From contig NZ_JACCBP010000001.1 in NCBI RefSeq assembly GCF_013408655.1, positions 3,534,001 through 3,598,000 on the forward strand: DNA of 64,000 nucleotides, in the 5' to 3' direction. Origin of the DNA: Pigmentiphaga litoralis (GTDB lineage: Bacteria > Pseudomonadota > Gammaproteobacteria > Burkholderiales > Burkholderiaceae_B). Below, piece by piece: positions 15,694 to 24,664 of this stretch. The position numbers were made by a program, and so were the translations under genes. Position 1 is the stretch's first letter. Every line of letters begins with the position of its first letter. The notes below the pieces were generated by a model. The model had not been told where the DNA came from, searched no databases, and saw nothing but the letters and a program-made list of their open reading frames with translations.

Positions 15694-16386
15694 TCACGCC
15701 ACGTGCAGCCCCAGTTCCGCCAGCAGTTCGGCCGCCTGGTGATACGAAATGGTGGCGCCCTTCAGCACTGACGTATCCGGCAGCTTCAAGCCCCCCAGAT
15801 CCACCTGCCGCAGATCCGCCCCCGCGAATCTTGCCTTGGTCAGATTGGCGTTGCGCAAGCTGCCACCGTCAAACACCGCATCCGTAAAATCGCATCCGGT
15901 CAGATCCGCGTCCGACAGATCCAGCTGTACCAGCCGCTGCTTGCGGAACGACAGGCCGCGCAAGTCGGTGCTGATCAGCAGCGACTCTTCAAACACCAAT
16001 CCCAATCCCGCTACTTCCGCCAACCGCGCGCCCGTCAGCTTCACATTGCTGAAGCGCGCCGACGCCAGACGCGCCCGCCGCCACTGCGTATTGTTCAGGT
16101 CGCACCGCTCGAACTGCGCATCGGTCAGATCGGCCAATTCAAAGTCGGCCTGCCGCCCCTTGCACTGACGCCACCGCGAATCGGCCAGCAAAGCACGGCT
16201 CAGCGCAGCCTCGACAAACGAACATTCGATAAAGCTGGCGCCGCGCAGATCCAGCCGGGTCAGGTCGGCGTCATCGAAATCACACTGCACGAACGTCAGC
16301 GCGCCATCCGTTGACGACAGCAAGGACTGGACGTCGGCGCGTGACAGGGTGCGGCCGGTGATGGGAAACGGGTGTTGGGGGATCAT
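15694..16386 (-). CDS. Pentapeptide repeat protein
   Basis: 230 residues. From about residue 35 to 205 there are recurring A(D/N)LxxxxF-type five-residue units (for example DADLTRLDLRGASF, DLSDADLTGCDF, LRNANLTKARFAGADL), which build a right-handed quadrilateral beta-helix. The repeats are less regular than in Qnr-type gyrase protectors, so quinolone protection is not indicated. The C-terminal end (SYHQAAELLAELGLHV) is a short helix. The start at 16386 gives a clean N-terminus; the frame running to 16824 is antisense to the next gene. Function unknown. Confidence 0.85.
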   Translation of the reverse strand: MIPQHPFPITGRTLSRADVQSLLSSTDGALTFVQCDFDDADLTRLDLRGASFIECSFVEAALSRALLADSRWRQCKGRQADFELADLTDAQFERCDLNNTQWRRARLASARFSNVKLTGARLAEVAGLGLVFEESLLISTDLRGLSFRKQRLVQLDLSDADLTGCDFTDAVFDGGSLRNANLTKARFAGADLRQVDLGGLKLPDTSVLKGATISYHQAAELLAELGLHVA

Positions 16387-16611
16387 GGAAGAAGGCAAGC
16401 GGGTCCGGGGCGGCGAGGGCTGCATTATCGCAGCCTCGCAAAGTGCCGCGCCGAGCTGTCCGGCGATGCGCCCTCTGGCCGTCGCCTGACCTGCCCCGCC
16501 GCGATTGGTGCATTCCGGGCAACACCGTGAGCCCGTCCACATGGCTTCCGGCATCGGCCCGCGACTCCTACGATGGACCCATCCCATCCAACCCAGCACA
16601 AGGAGTGCACC

Positions 16612-17091
16612 ATGACCCAACGCATCGACTACATCAAACAAGCCCCCGACCTCTTCAAGCGTTTCGTTGACTTCGGCATGCATCTCAAGAACGGCAGCAT
16701 CGAAACAGCCATTGTCGACCTGGTCGACATCCGCGCTTCGCAAATGAACGGCTGCGGCTTCTGCCTCGACATGCACATCAAGCAAGCCACCCTGCACGGC
16801 GAGCGCCCCCTGCGCCTGCACCACGTCGCCATCTGGCGCGAGTCCACCCTGTTTTCGCCGCGCGAACGCGCCGCGCTGGCGTGGACCGAAGCCCTAACTC
16901 AACTCGCCCCGCATGGCGTGCCCGACGCTGTCTACGAACGCGTGCGCACCGAACTGTCGGAACAGGAAATCGTGGACCTGAGCTACGTGATCATGGTCAT
17001 CAACGCCTGGAACCGCATCAACGTCGGCTTCCAGAGCGTGCCGGGCTCGCTCGACAAAGCGTACGGGCTGGACAAGGCCGAGCTGTCGTAA
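16612..17091 (+). CDS. Carboxymuconolactone decarboxylase/AhpD-like protein
   Basis: 159 residues. The CMD fold includes the redox motif NGCGFCLDMH (C-x-x-C-x3-H) near residues 45-54, as in AhpD-type alkylhydroperoxidases, and the family tail INAWNRINVGFQ. AAGGAG at 16600-16605 fixes the ATG at 16612. Likely a thiol peroxidase or disulfide reductase dealing with peroxides; the physiological partner is unknown. Followed after 151 bases by an NAD(P)H-binding protein gene on the same strand, a pairing seen in stress-related operons. Confidence 0.9.
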   Translation: MTQRIDYIKQAPDLFKRFVDFGMHLKNGSIETAIVDLVDIRASQMNGCGFCLDMHIKQATLHGERPLRLHHVAIWRESTLFSPRERAALAWTEALTQLAPHGVPDAVYERVRTELSEQEIVDLSYVIMVINAWNRINVGFQSVPGSLDKAYGLDKAELS

Positions 17092-17127
17092 GCATTGCAA
17101 CGGCAGCGGGAAGACGGCATCGGCCGG

Positions 17128-17183
17128 TTCGCATCTGCCGGTTCGCAACCACCCTTTCGCATCCACCATTGCGCATCCGCCCT
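17128..17183 (+). repeat. 14-bp tandem repeat, four units
   Basis: TTCGCA recurs exactly every 14 bases at 17128, 17142 and 17156, with TGCGCA at 17170. Units: TTCGCATCTGCCGG, TTCGCAACCACCCT, TTCGCATCCACCAT, TGCGCATCCGCCCT. It lies in the gap before the SDR gene. Confidence 0.65.
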
Positions 17184-17242
17184 TGGCGGACGCCGCACGA
17201 TCCACCGGCCTCACAACGTGGGGGCTACACAGGAGCACCATC

Positions 17243-17995
17243 ATGCATATTGTCGTCATCGGCGGTACCGGCCTTATCGGATCCAAGCTCGTCGCCCGGC
17301 TGCGCCAGGGCGGTCACGACGTCCTGGCCGCGTCGCCCAACACCGGCGTCAACACACTGACGGGCGAGGGCCTGGCCGACGCCCTGGCCGGCGCGCAGGT
17401 CGTGGTCGACGTGGCCAATTCGCCGTCGTTCGAAGACAGGGCCGTCATGGACTTCTTCGAGACCTCGGGCCGCAACCTGCTCGCCGCCGAAGCCGCGGCA
17501 GGCGTCGCCCATCACATCGCACTGTCGGTCGTCGGCACGGATCGGCTGGGTGCCAGCGGCTACTTCCGCGCCAAGATGGCACAGGAAGCACTGATCCGCG
17601 CATCCGGCCTGCCGTACACCATCGTGCACTCGACCCAGTTCTATGAATTCCTGCCTGGCATCGCGCAGTCCGGCGCTGACGGCAACATCATTCGCCTGTC
17701 ACCCGCCTACGTGCAGCCGATCACATCCGACGATGTGGCGGATGCGATGGCCGTCATCACGCTGAGCGCGCCCAGGAACGGAATGGTTGAAATTGGCGGT
17801 CCGGAACGCGTCCGCCTTTCTGAACTCGTCCAACGTTGGCTGCGTGCAAAGCAGGACACACGCACCGTCGTGCCCGATCCGCAAGCCCTGTACTTCGGCG
17901 CACTGCTGGACGACGCCACGCTGGTGCCCGGCCCCGCGGCGCAGTTGGGCAAGGTGGGATTCGATGCGTGGTTTGCGCAGGCGCATGCTGGGTAG
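17243..17995 (+). CDS. NAD(P)H-binding atypical SDR (NmrA/SDR5-like)
   Basis: 250 residues. The dinucleotide motif GGTGLIGSKL is at residues 7-16. VVDVANSPSFED and ALSVVGTDRL resemble the NmrA-like sensor/quinone oxidoreductase group. AGGAG at 17231-17235 supports the ATG at 17243. No classical YxxxK pair is evident (FRAKMAQEALI replaces it), so it may be a redox sensor or a non-canonical reductase. Gene order with the AhpD-like protein suggests an oxidative-stress or electrophile response unit. Confidence 0.85.
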   Translation: MHIVVIGGTGLIGSKLVARLRQGGHDVLAASPNTGVNTLTGEGLADALAGAQVVVDVANSPSFEDRAVMDFFETSGRNLLAAEAAAGVAHHIALSVVGTDRLGASGYFRAKMAQEALIRASGLPYTIVHSTQFYEFLPGIAQSGADGNIIRLSPAYVQPITSDDVADAMAVITLSAPRNGMVEIGGPERVRLSELVQRWLRAKQDTRTVVPDPQALYFGALLDDATLVPGPAAQLGKVGFDAWFAQAHAG

Positions 17996-18092
17996 CTCGG
18001 CCGATCGGGCTGATCAAGGCGGCTGTGCTGGTGGGAATCACGCAGCTCAGCACTCAATGCGGTTCATGCAGCGCGGTTCACCAGCACGCGCT

Positions 18093-19160
18093 TCATGCCG
18101 CCCCACGACGCGGCCGCTCCAGCCCCAGCCCGCGGATCCTGTCGGTCATGAAATCGATGAACACGCGGATACGTGCCGGCAGGTGCTGGCGGCTCTGATA
18201 GCAGAGCCAATGGCCGCGATCATCGGGGGCGAAGGCGTCCAGGCAGGACACCAGCTCGCCTGACCGCAACAGGTCGCTGACCTGATACGCCGCCATCTGC
18301 GCAAAGCCCTGGCCGTCGCGCACGGCGCGCAGCACCAGGTCGGCATCGTTGATCGTGAAGCGCGCCCGCGGCAACACCCGCTGCAGGTGACCGTCCACCT
18401 TGAACTCCCATTCGTAGATGCGGCCCGATGCAAAACGGAAGTTGACGCACAGATGGTGCTCAAGATCCGCAGGCGTTTGTGGCACGCCGTGCTCGCGCAC
18501 GTAATCGGCCGACGCGCACACCACCATCTGCATGGGGATCACCTGTTTGGCGATGACCTGACTGTCTTCCATGCGCCCATTGCGAAACGACACATCGACG
18601 CGGTCTGACGTGAAGTCCGTCGGGCCGTCATCAAGCAACAGGTCCAGCGAAATGTCGGGATACGCCGCGCAGAATTCCTTGAGCAGCGGCGCTACCACCT
18701 TGCGGCCAAAGCCCACGGTGGCGCACACCCGCAGCGGTCCACGCGGCGGCCCTTCGCGCAGGTCGCGCATGTCTTCCAGCGCTTTTTCGATGCGCACCAT
18801 GCCCGGATGGCAATTGGCGTAGAAGAGTTCGCCTTCGCGCGTCAGCGACGTGCTGCGGGTCGTCCGCAGAAACAGCCGCACCCCCAGTTGCGTTTCCAGC
18901 TTCTGCACGCTGCGGCTCACGGCCGACCGGCCGATGCCCAGCCTATCCCCAGCCTTGGCAAAACTGCCTTCGGCCGCCACGGTCAGAAAGGCGACCACAC
19001 CGGCATAACTGGTGGCAAAGCTGGCGGCCAGCAAATCGGACGCGGGGCCGTCCGCCGCGGACGCCATGGGCGCAGCGTCGGGGGACGCAACATGAAGCGC
19101 ACCGTCCGGTGCGGCATCGGCGGCAATCTCCAAAGCAGGCTTATTCGCACGAGTCGTCAT
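18093..19160 (-). CDS. LysR-family transcriptional regulator
   Basis: 355 residues as drawn, with a long N-terminal Ala/Pro/Asp-rich extension of about 50 residues. The HTH begins near residue 54 (GVVAFLTVAAEGSFAKAGDR, SAVSRSVQKLETQLGVRLF). An ATG at residue 32 is an alternative start. The effector domain runs from about residue 140 (PLRVCATVGFGRKVVAPLL). Divergent from the CitE-like lyase gene at 19261 over 100 bp, which is the likely target. Confidence 0.88.
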   Translation of the reverse strand: MTTRANKPALEIAADAAPDGALHVASPDAAPMASAADGPASDLLAASFATSYAGVVAFLTVAAEGSFAKAGDRLGIGRSAVSRSVQKLETQLGVRLFLRTTRSTSLTREGELFYANCHPGMVRIEKALEDMRDLREGPPRGPLRVCATVGFGRKVVAPLLKEFCAAYPDISLDLLLDDGPTDFTSDRVDVSFRNGRMEDSQVIAKQVIPMQMVVCASADYVREHGVPQTPADLEHHLCVNFRFASGRIYEWEFKVDGHLQRVLPRARFTINDADLVLRAVRDGQGFAQMAAYQVSDLLRSGELVSCLDAFAPDDRGHWLCYQSRQHLPARIRVFIDFMTDRIRGLGLERPRRGAA

Positions 19161-19260
19161 GGCGGCATGGGCATCGGGGGGACAGGTGTCTGCATGCTAC
19201 CCGACGCGCTGCCTCAGGTATCCTGCGCGTTCGATCCGCTTCCTACTCTGACCGACGCCC

Positions 19261-20124
19261 ATGCGCAGCAAACTCTTCGTCCCGTGCTCCCGCCCCGAAC
19301 TGTTCCCGAAAGCGCTGGCCAGCGCGGCCGACTCCTTATCGTTCGATCTCGAAGATGCCGTGCAGGAAAGCCGCAAGCAGGAAGCGCGTGAGGCCATCGG
19401 GGCTTTCCTGCGCGGGCTTGCGCCTGCCGACGTAACCAAGACACTGATCGTTCGCGTGAACGCGCTCGACTCCGGCCACTTCGACGCCGACCTGGACGCC
19501 ATCGTCTGCCCTGCCCTGCACATCGTCAATCTGCCCAAGCCCGAATCCGCCGACGACATCCTGGCCGCCGCCGACGCGCTGCAGCGCTTCGAAACCGAAC
19601 GCGGCATCACCACGCCGATCGGCCTGCTGGCCAACATCGAGACGCCCACCGCGTTGACGCACGCATCCGCCATCGCCAACGCCAGCCCACGTGTCGTCGG
19701 CTTGCAGGTGGGGCTGGGCGATCTGTTCGAAGACCTCGGCATCGACCGCACCGACACCCTGGCCGTGCACCACGTCCAGTTCGCCCTGCGCATGGCGGCG
19801 GGCACGGCGGGCATCTGGGCCTACGACGGCGCATACGCGGCCATTGCCAACCCCGACGGCTACCGCGCCGAAGCCGAAGCCGCGCGCCGCCTGGGCTTCC
19901 TGGGCAAGACGTGCATCCATCCCAGCCAGATCGCGATTGCCAATGAGGTGTTCCGCCCGTCGGACAAGGAAATCGCGCACGCGCTGCGTGTCGTGGCGGC
20001 AGCCGATCAGGCCGAGAAGGATGGCGTCGGCGCATACACGGTCGACGGCCAGATGATCGACCCGCCCTTCAGCCGCCGCGCGCGGCAAATCGTGAAGGCC
20101 GCGAAGGAATTGGGGTTGGCGTAA
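19261..20124 (+). CDS. CitE-like HpcH/HpaI aldolase family lyase (CoA-ester lyase)
   Basis: 287 residues of the CitE/HpcH TIM-barrel family. RSKLFVPCSRPE at the N-terminus binds the CoA/phosphate end, and SFDLEDAV and IETPTAL carry the acidic metal ligands. GKTCIHPSQI is the C-terminal signature. Members cleave citramalyl-, malyl- or 3-hydroxy-3-methylglutaryl-type CoA thioesters; the citrate lyase alpha and gamma subunits are absent, so it is not citrate lyase itself. The divergent LysR gene suggests substrate-induced expression. Confidence 0.9.
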   Translation: MRSKLFVPCSRPELFPKALASAADSLSFDLEDAVQESRKQEAREAIGAFLRGLAPADVTKTLIVRVNALDSGHFDADLDAIVCPALHIVNLPKPESADDILAAADALQRFETERGITTPIGLLANIETPTALTHASAIANASPRVVGLQVGLGDLFEDLGIDRTDTLAVHHVQFALRMAAGTAGIWAYDGAYAAIANPDGYRAEAEAARRLGFLGKTCIHPSQIAIANEVFRPSDKEIAHALRVVAAADQAEKDGVGAYTVDGQMIDPPFSRRARQIVKAAKELGLA

Positions 20125-20178
20125 ACGGCAACGGTTTGCGCTAGCGATGCGCGACCGCAGAAGGTGCGTGCCCCGCCC

Positions 20179-21384
20179 TTACAACCGATGCCGCCGATCC
20201 CCCTGCGCGAACCCGCGCAGGCTCACGTCCACATCGCGGCCTACCGCCAGCACCTTGAACAGCTCGCCCATCTCGGCGGGTGACAGCAGTTTCTGCACGG
20301 GCGCAACCGTCTGGGCGTAGGCCTTGGCATCCGACGGATCCAGGTTCCCAAGGATGTCGGCCAGGCCGGCGTTCATCAGAAACGTCGACTGCGACGTGTA
20401 GCCCAGCACGTCCAGGCCGCCTTCCAGCGCGGCGTCGGCCATGGCGGTGAAGTCCACATGCGCGGTAATGTCCTGCACGCCCGGCGCCACGAAAGGATCG
20501 GCGTGGGCCACGTGGCGCAGGTGGCACATCAGGGTGCCGGCGGCGCGTTGGGGGTGGTAGTACTCGGCGCGCGGAAAACCATAGTCGATCAACAGTGCCG
20601 CGCCGCGCGTGAGCCAGTCGCCCATGCCGCGCACGAAGGCTTCGGCCTGCAGATTGACCTCGGACGTGTAGCCGGGCAAGGCGGGCATGCGATCCGAGAC
20701 GGCCCGGGCCAGCGCGTCGGGCGCCGGGCGGTCCACCCAGACGAACGCGCCGCTGGCGTCGACCGATACGCCCCGTTCTTCCAGTCTGCCCCCATTGTCC
20801 GGCCAATGGAACAGGCGCACGGGCATGGCGTCCAGCAGTTCATTGGCGACCACGCAACCCGTAAAGGAGCCGGGCAGCGCGTCCAGCCACGTCACCCGGT
20901 CACCGAAGGACGCCAGGGTCGTCTGCTGCCGTTCGCGCAGGTCGGCCGACACTTCCAGGATGCGGTAGCGTGCCGTCACGCCCAAGCCGTCGAGCGCATC
21001 CAGCAAGGACAGCGCCAAGGCGCCGGTGCCCGCCCCCACTTCCATGACGTCGACCGACCCGCAGTCAGCCAGCACCTCGGCCACCTGGCGGGCCAGCGCG
21101 GCGCCAAACAGCGGCGTCAGTTCAGGCGCGGTCACAAAGTCGCCGCCCAATGCGGCGGTGCCGGGCGATCCCAGCTTTTCACTGCCGGCCGCGTAGTAGC
21201 CCAGGCCGGGCGCATACAGGGCGTCGCCCATCCAGTGGTCGAAAGGCAGCCAGCCCCCTGCCGCCGCGATCTGCGCGCGCAAGTGGTCGGCCACGGCACT
21301 GCTGTGCTGTTGCGAAAGGGGGTCTAGGGGCGGCAGGCCCTGAAGGGGGGCGGACGGAGACATGGACGTCGAGGCAGGAGGCAT
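20179..21384 (-). CDS. MidA/NDUFAF7-like SAM-dependent methyltransferase
   Basis: 401 residues. FDHWMGDALYAPGLGYY opens the family domain. GGDFVTAPELTPLFG is its signature, and the SAM motif VMEVGAGTGALALSLL is near residue 105. ANELLDAMPV and LLIDYGFPRAEYYHP follow in order. The mitochondrial relative methylates an arginine in a complex I subunit; the bacterial substrate is not established. ATG 21384 and ATG 21393 are both possible starts. The frame to 21666 covers a tandem repeat and looks non-coding. Divergent from folM. Confidence 0.88.
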   Translation of the reverse strand: MPPASTSMSPSAPLQGLPPLDPLSQQHSSAVADHLRAQIAAAGGWLPFDHWMGDALYAPGLGYYAAGSEKLGSPGTAALGGDFVTAPELTPLFGAALARQVAEVLADCGSVDVMEVGAGTGALALSLLDALDGLGVTARYRILEVSADLRERQQTTLASFGDRVTWLDALPGSFTGCVVANELLDAMPVRLFHWPDNGGRLEERGVSVDASGAFVWVDRPAPDALARAVSDRMPALPGYTSEVNLQAEAFVRGMGDWLTRGAALLIDYGFPRAEYYHPQRAAGTLMCHLRHVAHADPFVAPGVQDITAHVDFTAMADAALEGGLDVLGYTSQSTFLMNAGLADILGNLDPSDAKAYAQTVAPVQKLLSPAEMGELFKVLAVGRDVDVSLRGFAQGDRRHRL

Positions 21385-21428
21385 GACGCGCATTTTCCCA
21401 TGGAAGGCAATTGCAGCGTTGCTGCGCT

Positions 21429-21460
21429 GTTGCCAGACCGTTGCCAGACCGTTGCCAGAC
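21429..21460. repeat. 11-bp tandem repeat, three units
   Basis: GTTGCCAGACC occurs at 21429-21439 and 21440-21450, with a third copy lacking the last base match at 21451-21460. It lies in the roughly 215-bp divergent region between the methyltransferase and folM genes. Confidence 0.8.
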
Positions 21461-21607
21461 TTCTGCTGGACCCATGCTGCGCCGGTCCTGCCTCGGTGCT
21501 GCCAGGCGCCACCCATGCCGCCTTGAGCCGCCCCGTACCGCCAGCCGCCTTTGTCCGCCCGCCCTTGGTAAACTGCGGGATTCGCCCTTACGGTTACCTC
21601 TTTCCCC

Positions 21608-22417
21608 ATGAACGACGCGCGTTCCGACAGCAAAGTCGTCCTTGTCACAGGCGCCGCCCGCCGCATCGGCCGGGAGATCGCACTCGCGTTCGCCCGCCGC
21701 GGCTGGAACGTTGCGATCCATTACGCGACCTCGCAGCGCGAAGCGCAGCAGACGTTGGACGATCTGCACGCCCTGGGTGTCGAGGCCGCGGCCTTCAGTT
21801 GCGACCTCGCCATCGAAGCCGAGGTCGGCCATCTGGTGCCGGCTGTCGTCGCGCGTTTCGGGCAGATCGATGCGGTCGTCAACAATGCCTCGTGTTTCGA
21901 GTTCGATGACGTCGAAACCTTCCATGCCGCATCGCTCACCCAGCACCTGATGCCCAACCTTGTGGCGCCCATCGTGCTGGCGCGCGGGCTGGCCCATGCA
22001 GTCGCGGAACGCGGCGGCAGTGCGAGGGGCGTGGTCGTGAACCTGCTCGACCAGAAGCTTTGGAACTACAACCCCGACTTCCTTTCGTACACTTTGAGCA
22101 AGGCTGCGCTGGAAGCCGCCACCACCATGCTGGCCCAGGCGCTTGCGCCCGCGGTGCGCGTGGTGGGCGTTGCGCCGGGGCTGACCATGATCAGCCATCT
22201 GCAGACGCCCGAGCAGTTCGCGCAGACCCACGCCATGTCCCCCCTTGGCCAGGCCAGCACCCCCGATGACATCGCGAGCGCCGTGGTGTTCGCCGCCGAA
22301 AATGGATCCATGACGGGCACCACCCTCATGGTCGATGGCGGCCAGCACCTGGTCGGCTTTCCCCGCGATTTCAGCATGATGAACCCGTCCGCAGCGCCGC
22401 CTGCGGCGACTCCCTGA
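21608..22417 (+). CDS. folM: FolM-like pteridine reductase (SDR family)
   Basis: 269 residues. TGAARRIGREIA matches the TGxxxRxG motif that separates pteridine reductases from other SDRs and gives NADPH preference. The NNASCFEF block and catalytic YTLSK (Tyr-x3-Lys) are present, with VAPGLT and VDGGQHL at the C-terminus. It probably reduces dihydromonapterin or dihydrofolate. FolB starts 12 bases after the stop, strongly supporting a folate role. FolM is assigned by motif and neighbour, not by search. Confidence 0.88.
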   Translation: MNDARSDSKVVLVTGAARRIGREIALAFARRGWNVAIHYATSQREAQQTLDDLHALGVEAAAFSCDLAIEAEVGHLVPAVVARFGQIDAVVNNASCFEFDDVETFHAASLTQHLMPNLVAPIVLARGLAHAVAERGGSARGVVVNLLDQKLWNYNPDFLSYTLSKAALEAATTMLAQALAPAVRVVGVAPGLTMISHLQTPEQFAQTHAMSPLGQASTPDDIASAVVFAAENGSMTGTTLMVDGGQHLVGFPRDFSMMNPSAAPPAATP

Positions 22418-22429
22418 GCACGACACGCC

Positions 22430-22801
22430 ATGCGCACCCGCCGTATCTTCTTTACCCGCCTGGCCATCGATGCCCAGATCGGCATCCTCGACCATGAACG
22501 CGGCGCCACGCAGCCGCTGCATATCGACGCCGAGATCGACGTCGCGATGATCGACATCCCGCGCCACGACGGCATCCAGGAAGTGCTGGACTACCGCCAT
22601 CTGCGCCAGGCCATCATCGACGAATGCACGCGCACGCATGTGAACCTGCTCGAGACCCTGGTGGACCGGCTCGCGGCACGGCTGATCAGCCAGTTCGCCG
22701 ACGTGCAGCACGTGAAGCTGCGTGTGAGCAAACCCCAGGCCTTTGCTGACTGCGTGGCGGTCGGCATCGAAATCTCGGCCTCCCGTGGAGACCTGGCATG
22801 A
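22430..22801 (+). CDS. folB: Dihydroneopterin aldolase
   Basis: 123 residues, the usual size. FolB converts 7,8-dihydroneopterin to 6-hydroxymethyl-dihydropterin in folate synthesis. [20 protein letters not shown] and [12 protein letters not shown] match the FolB fold, including the Glu and Tyr near the active site, and [12 protein letters not shown] holds the conserved Glu. It overlaps ttcA by ATGA (22798-22801). Confidence 0.92.
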   Translation: MRTRRIFFTRLAIDAQIGILDHERGATQPLHIDAEIDVAMIDIPRHDGIQEVLDYRHLRQAIIDECTRTHVNLLETLVDRLAARLISQFADVQHVKLRVSKPQAFADCVAVGIEISASRGDLA

Positions 22802-23862
22802 ACGCCGTCCCTTCAATGATGACCCCGGGCGATGTCGTTGCGGATGTCAACGACATGCCAGCGATCGGCTCGCCGGCCCCCGACACCCAAGCCGCCGAAT
22901 CCGCGCGCGCCCGCCTCAAGCGCGAACGCGAACGCAACAAGCTCGACAAGCGCCTGACGCGCGAAGTCGGCCGCGCCATCGGCGACTTCAACATGATCGA
23001 AGAAGGCGACAAGGTCATGGTCTGCCTGTCGGGCGGCAAGGACTCGTACGGCATGCTAGACATCCTGCTCAAGCTGCGCGAGCGGGCGCCCATCCACTTC
23101 GACATCATCGCGGTCAACCTGGACCAGAAGCAGCCCGGGTTTCCCGACGACATCCTGCCGCGCTACCTGACCGAGCTGGGCGTGCCGTTTCACATCGAGA
23201 CGCAAGACACCTACTCGATCGTCACGCGCGTGATCGAAGAAGGCAAGACGATGTGCTCGCTGTGCTCGCGCCTGCGCCGCGGCATCCTGTACCGCGTAGC
23301 CGACGAACTCGGTGCGACCAAGATCGCGCTGGGCCATCATCGTGACGACATCGTCGCCACCTTCTTCCTGAACATGTTCTACGGTGGCACGCTGAAAAGC
23401 ATGCCGCCCAAGCTGGTGTCCGACGACGGCCGCCATACCGTGATCCGCCCGCTGGCCTACGTGAAGGAAGCGGACCTGATTGCGTACGCGGACTGGAAGG
23501 GCTTCCCGATCATTCCGTGCAACCTGTGCGGTTCGCAGGAAAACCTGAAGCGCAAGGAATCGAGCCGGCTGATCGCCACCTGGGAAAAGCAGTTCCCGGG
23601 CCGTATCGACAACATCTTCAATGCCCTGTCGCGCGTCACACCGTCGCACCTCATGGATCGCGATCTGTTTGACTTCGTCAACCTCAAGCCCACGGGCGTG
23701 CCCGACGCGGATGGCGACACCGCCTTCGACGCCGTGGACCCGGTCAGCCCGACGGCGGCGTCCGCCTGTGGCAGCACGGACGAAACGGACGATGGCGTGA
23801 CGGGCACCCGCAGCCCCATCACCGAACACGCCGTCCGTTTTCTGCGTCCTCAGGGCAACTGA
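22798..23862 (+). CDS. ttcA: tRNA 2-thiocytidine(32) biosynthesis protein
   Basis: 354 residues. ATP-dependent thiolation of cytidine 32 in tRNA. The PP-loop [11 protein letters not shown] adenylates the base; the paired cysteines [10 protein letters not shown] and the later PCNLCGSQ provide the Fe-S cluster ligands typical of TtcA. An N-terminal 40-residue polar extension and an Asp/Thr-rich C-terminal tail (about 290-345) lie outside the core. It is coupled to folB by overlap, and the next gene starts one base after its stop, so the folate, tRNA and transporter genes form one run. Confidence 0.95.
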   Translation: MNAVPSMMTPGDVVADVNDMPAIGSPAPDTQAAESARARLKRERERNKLDKRLTREVGRAIGDFNMIEEGDKVMVCLSGGKDSYGMLDILLKLRERAPIHFDIIAVNLDQKQPGFPDDILPRYLTELGVPFHIETQDTYSIVTRVIEEGKTMCSLCSRLRRGILYRVADELGATKIALGHHRDDIVATFFLNMFYGGTLKSMPPKLVSDDGRHTVIRPLAYVKEADLIAYADWKGFPIIPCNLCGSQENLKRKESSRLIATWEKQFPGRIDNIFNALSRVTPSHLMDRDLFDFVNLKPTGVPDADGDTAFDAVDPVSPTAASACGSTDETDDGVTGTRSPITEHAVRFLRPQGN

Positions 23863-23863
23863 C

Positions 23864-24664
23864 TTGCCCGAGGCGCCGGTCGTCCTGCATGCCCAAGGCG
23901 TGTCCCGCCGCTTCACCAAGGGCGTGACGGCGCTGTCGCCGGTGGACCTGACGGTCCGCGAAGGGGAATTCGTTTCCCTGCTGGGCCCGTCAGGCTGCGG
24001 CAAGACCACGCTGCTGCGCCTCATGTCCGGACTGGATACGCCGACCACCGGCACGCTGACCCGGGCCGTGGCCGAAGACAGCCTGTCCTACGTCTTCCAG
24101 GACGCCACCCTGATGCCGTGGGCATCGGTGCGCACCAACGTACGCCTGCCGCTGGACCTGGAACGCGGTGCCGGCAAGCGGTCGGCGGCCGACGCGGCGC
24201 AGGCGGTCGATGCCGCACTGGAACGGGTAGGCCTGCGCGATTTCGGCGACGCCTTCCCGCGCGAACTCTCGGGCGGCATGCGGATGCGGGTGTCGATTGC
24301 GCGCGCCCTGGTCACCGAACCCAGGCTGTTGTTGATGGACGAGCCCTTCGGTGCGCTGGACGACATCACGCGTCAGCATCTGGATGATGAACTGCTGGCA
24401 CTGGCGCGCCGCCATCGATTGACGGTCGTGTTCGTGACCCACAATGTGTTCGAAGCCGTCTACTTGTCGACCCGCGTCGTGGTCATGTCGGCGCGGCCCG
24501 GACGGATCGTTGAAGACGTCAACAATGACGTCCCGGTGCGCAATGCCGACTTTCGCGGATCGCCTGACTTTGCCATGCGCGCCGCGCGGCTGCAGGCCGC
24601 ATTGCTGAAAGGGCAACAGGCGGGCGCCGTCGACGCCGCAAGCATCGGGAACACGCAGTCATGA
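23864..24664 (+). CDS. ABC transporter ATP-binding protein (SsuB/TauB/ThiZ type)
   Basis: 266 residues. Walker A GPSGCGKTT, Q-loop FQDATLMPW, signature LSGGMRMRVSIARAL, Walker B LLLMDEPFGALDD and the H-loop VVFVTHN are all present, so it should be active. The start is TTG at 23864, only one base after the ttcA stop; no ATG keeps the N-terminus. The last four bases overlap the permease gene (ATGA, 24661-24664). This class drives uptake of nitrate, sulfonates, taurine or thiamine precursors. Confidence 0.93.
   Translation: MPEAPVVLHAQGVSRRFTKGVTALSPVDLTVREGEFVSLLGPSGCGKTTLLRLMSGLDTPTTGTLTRAVAEDSLSYVFQDATLMPWASVRTNVRLPLDLERGAGKRSAADAAQAVDAALERVGLRDFGDAFPRELSGGMRMRVSIARALVTEPRLLLMDEPFGALDDITRQHLDDELLALARRHRLTVVFVTHNVFEAVYLSTRVVVMSARPGRIVEDVNNDVPVRNADFRGSPDFAMRAARLQAALLKGQQAGAVDAASIGNTQS

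Noticed and set aside
15694..16386. Qnr-like quinolone-resistance protein
   Set aside because: Pentapeptide units are irregular and the protein lacks recognisable Qnr loops; only the repeat fold is supported.
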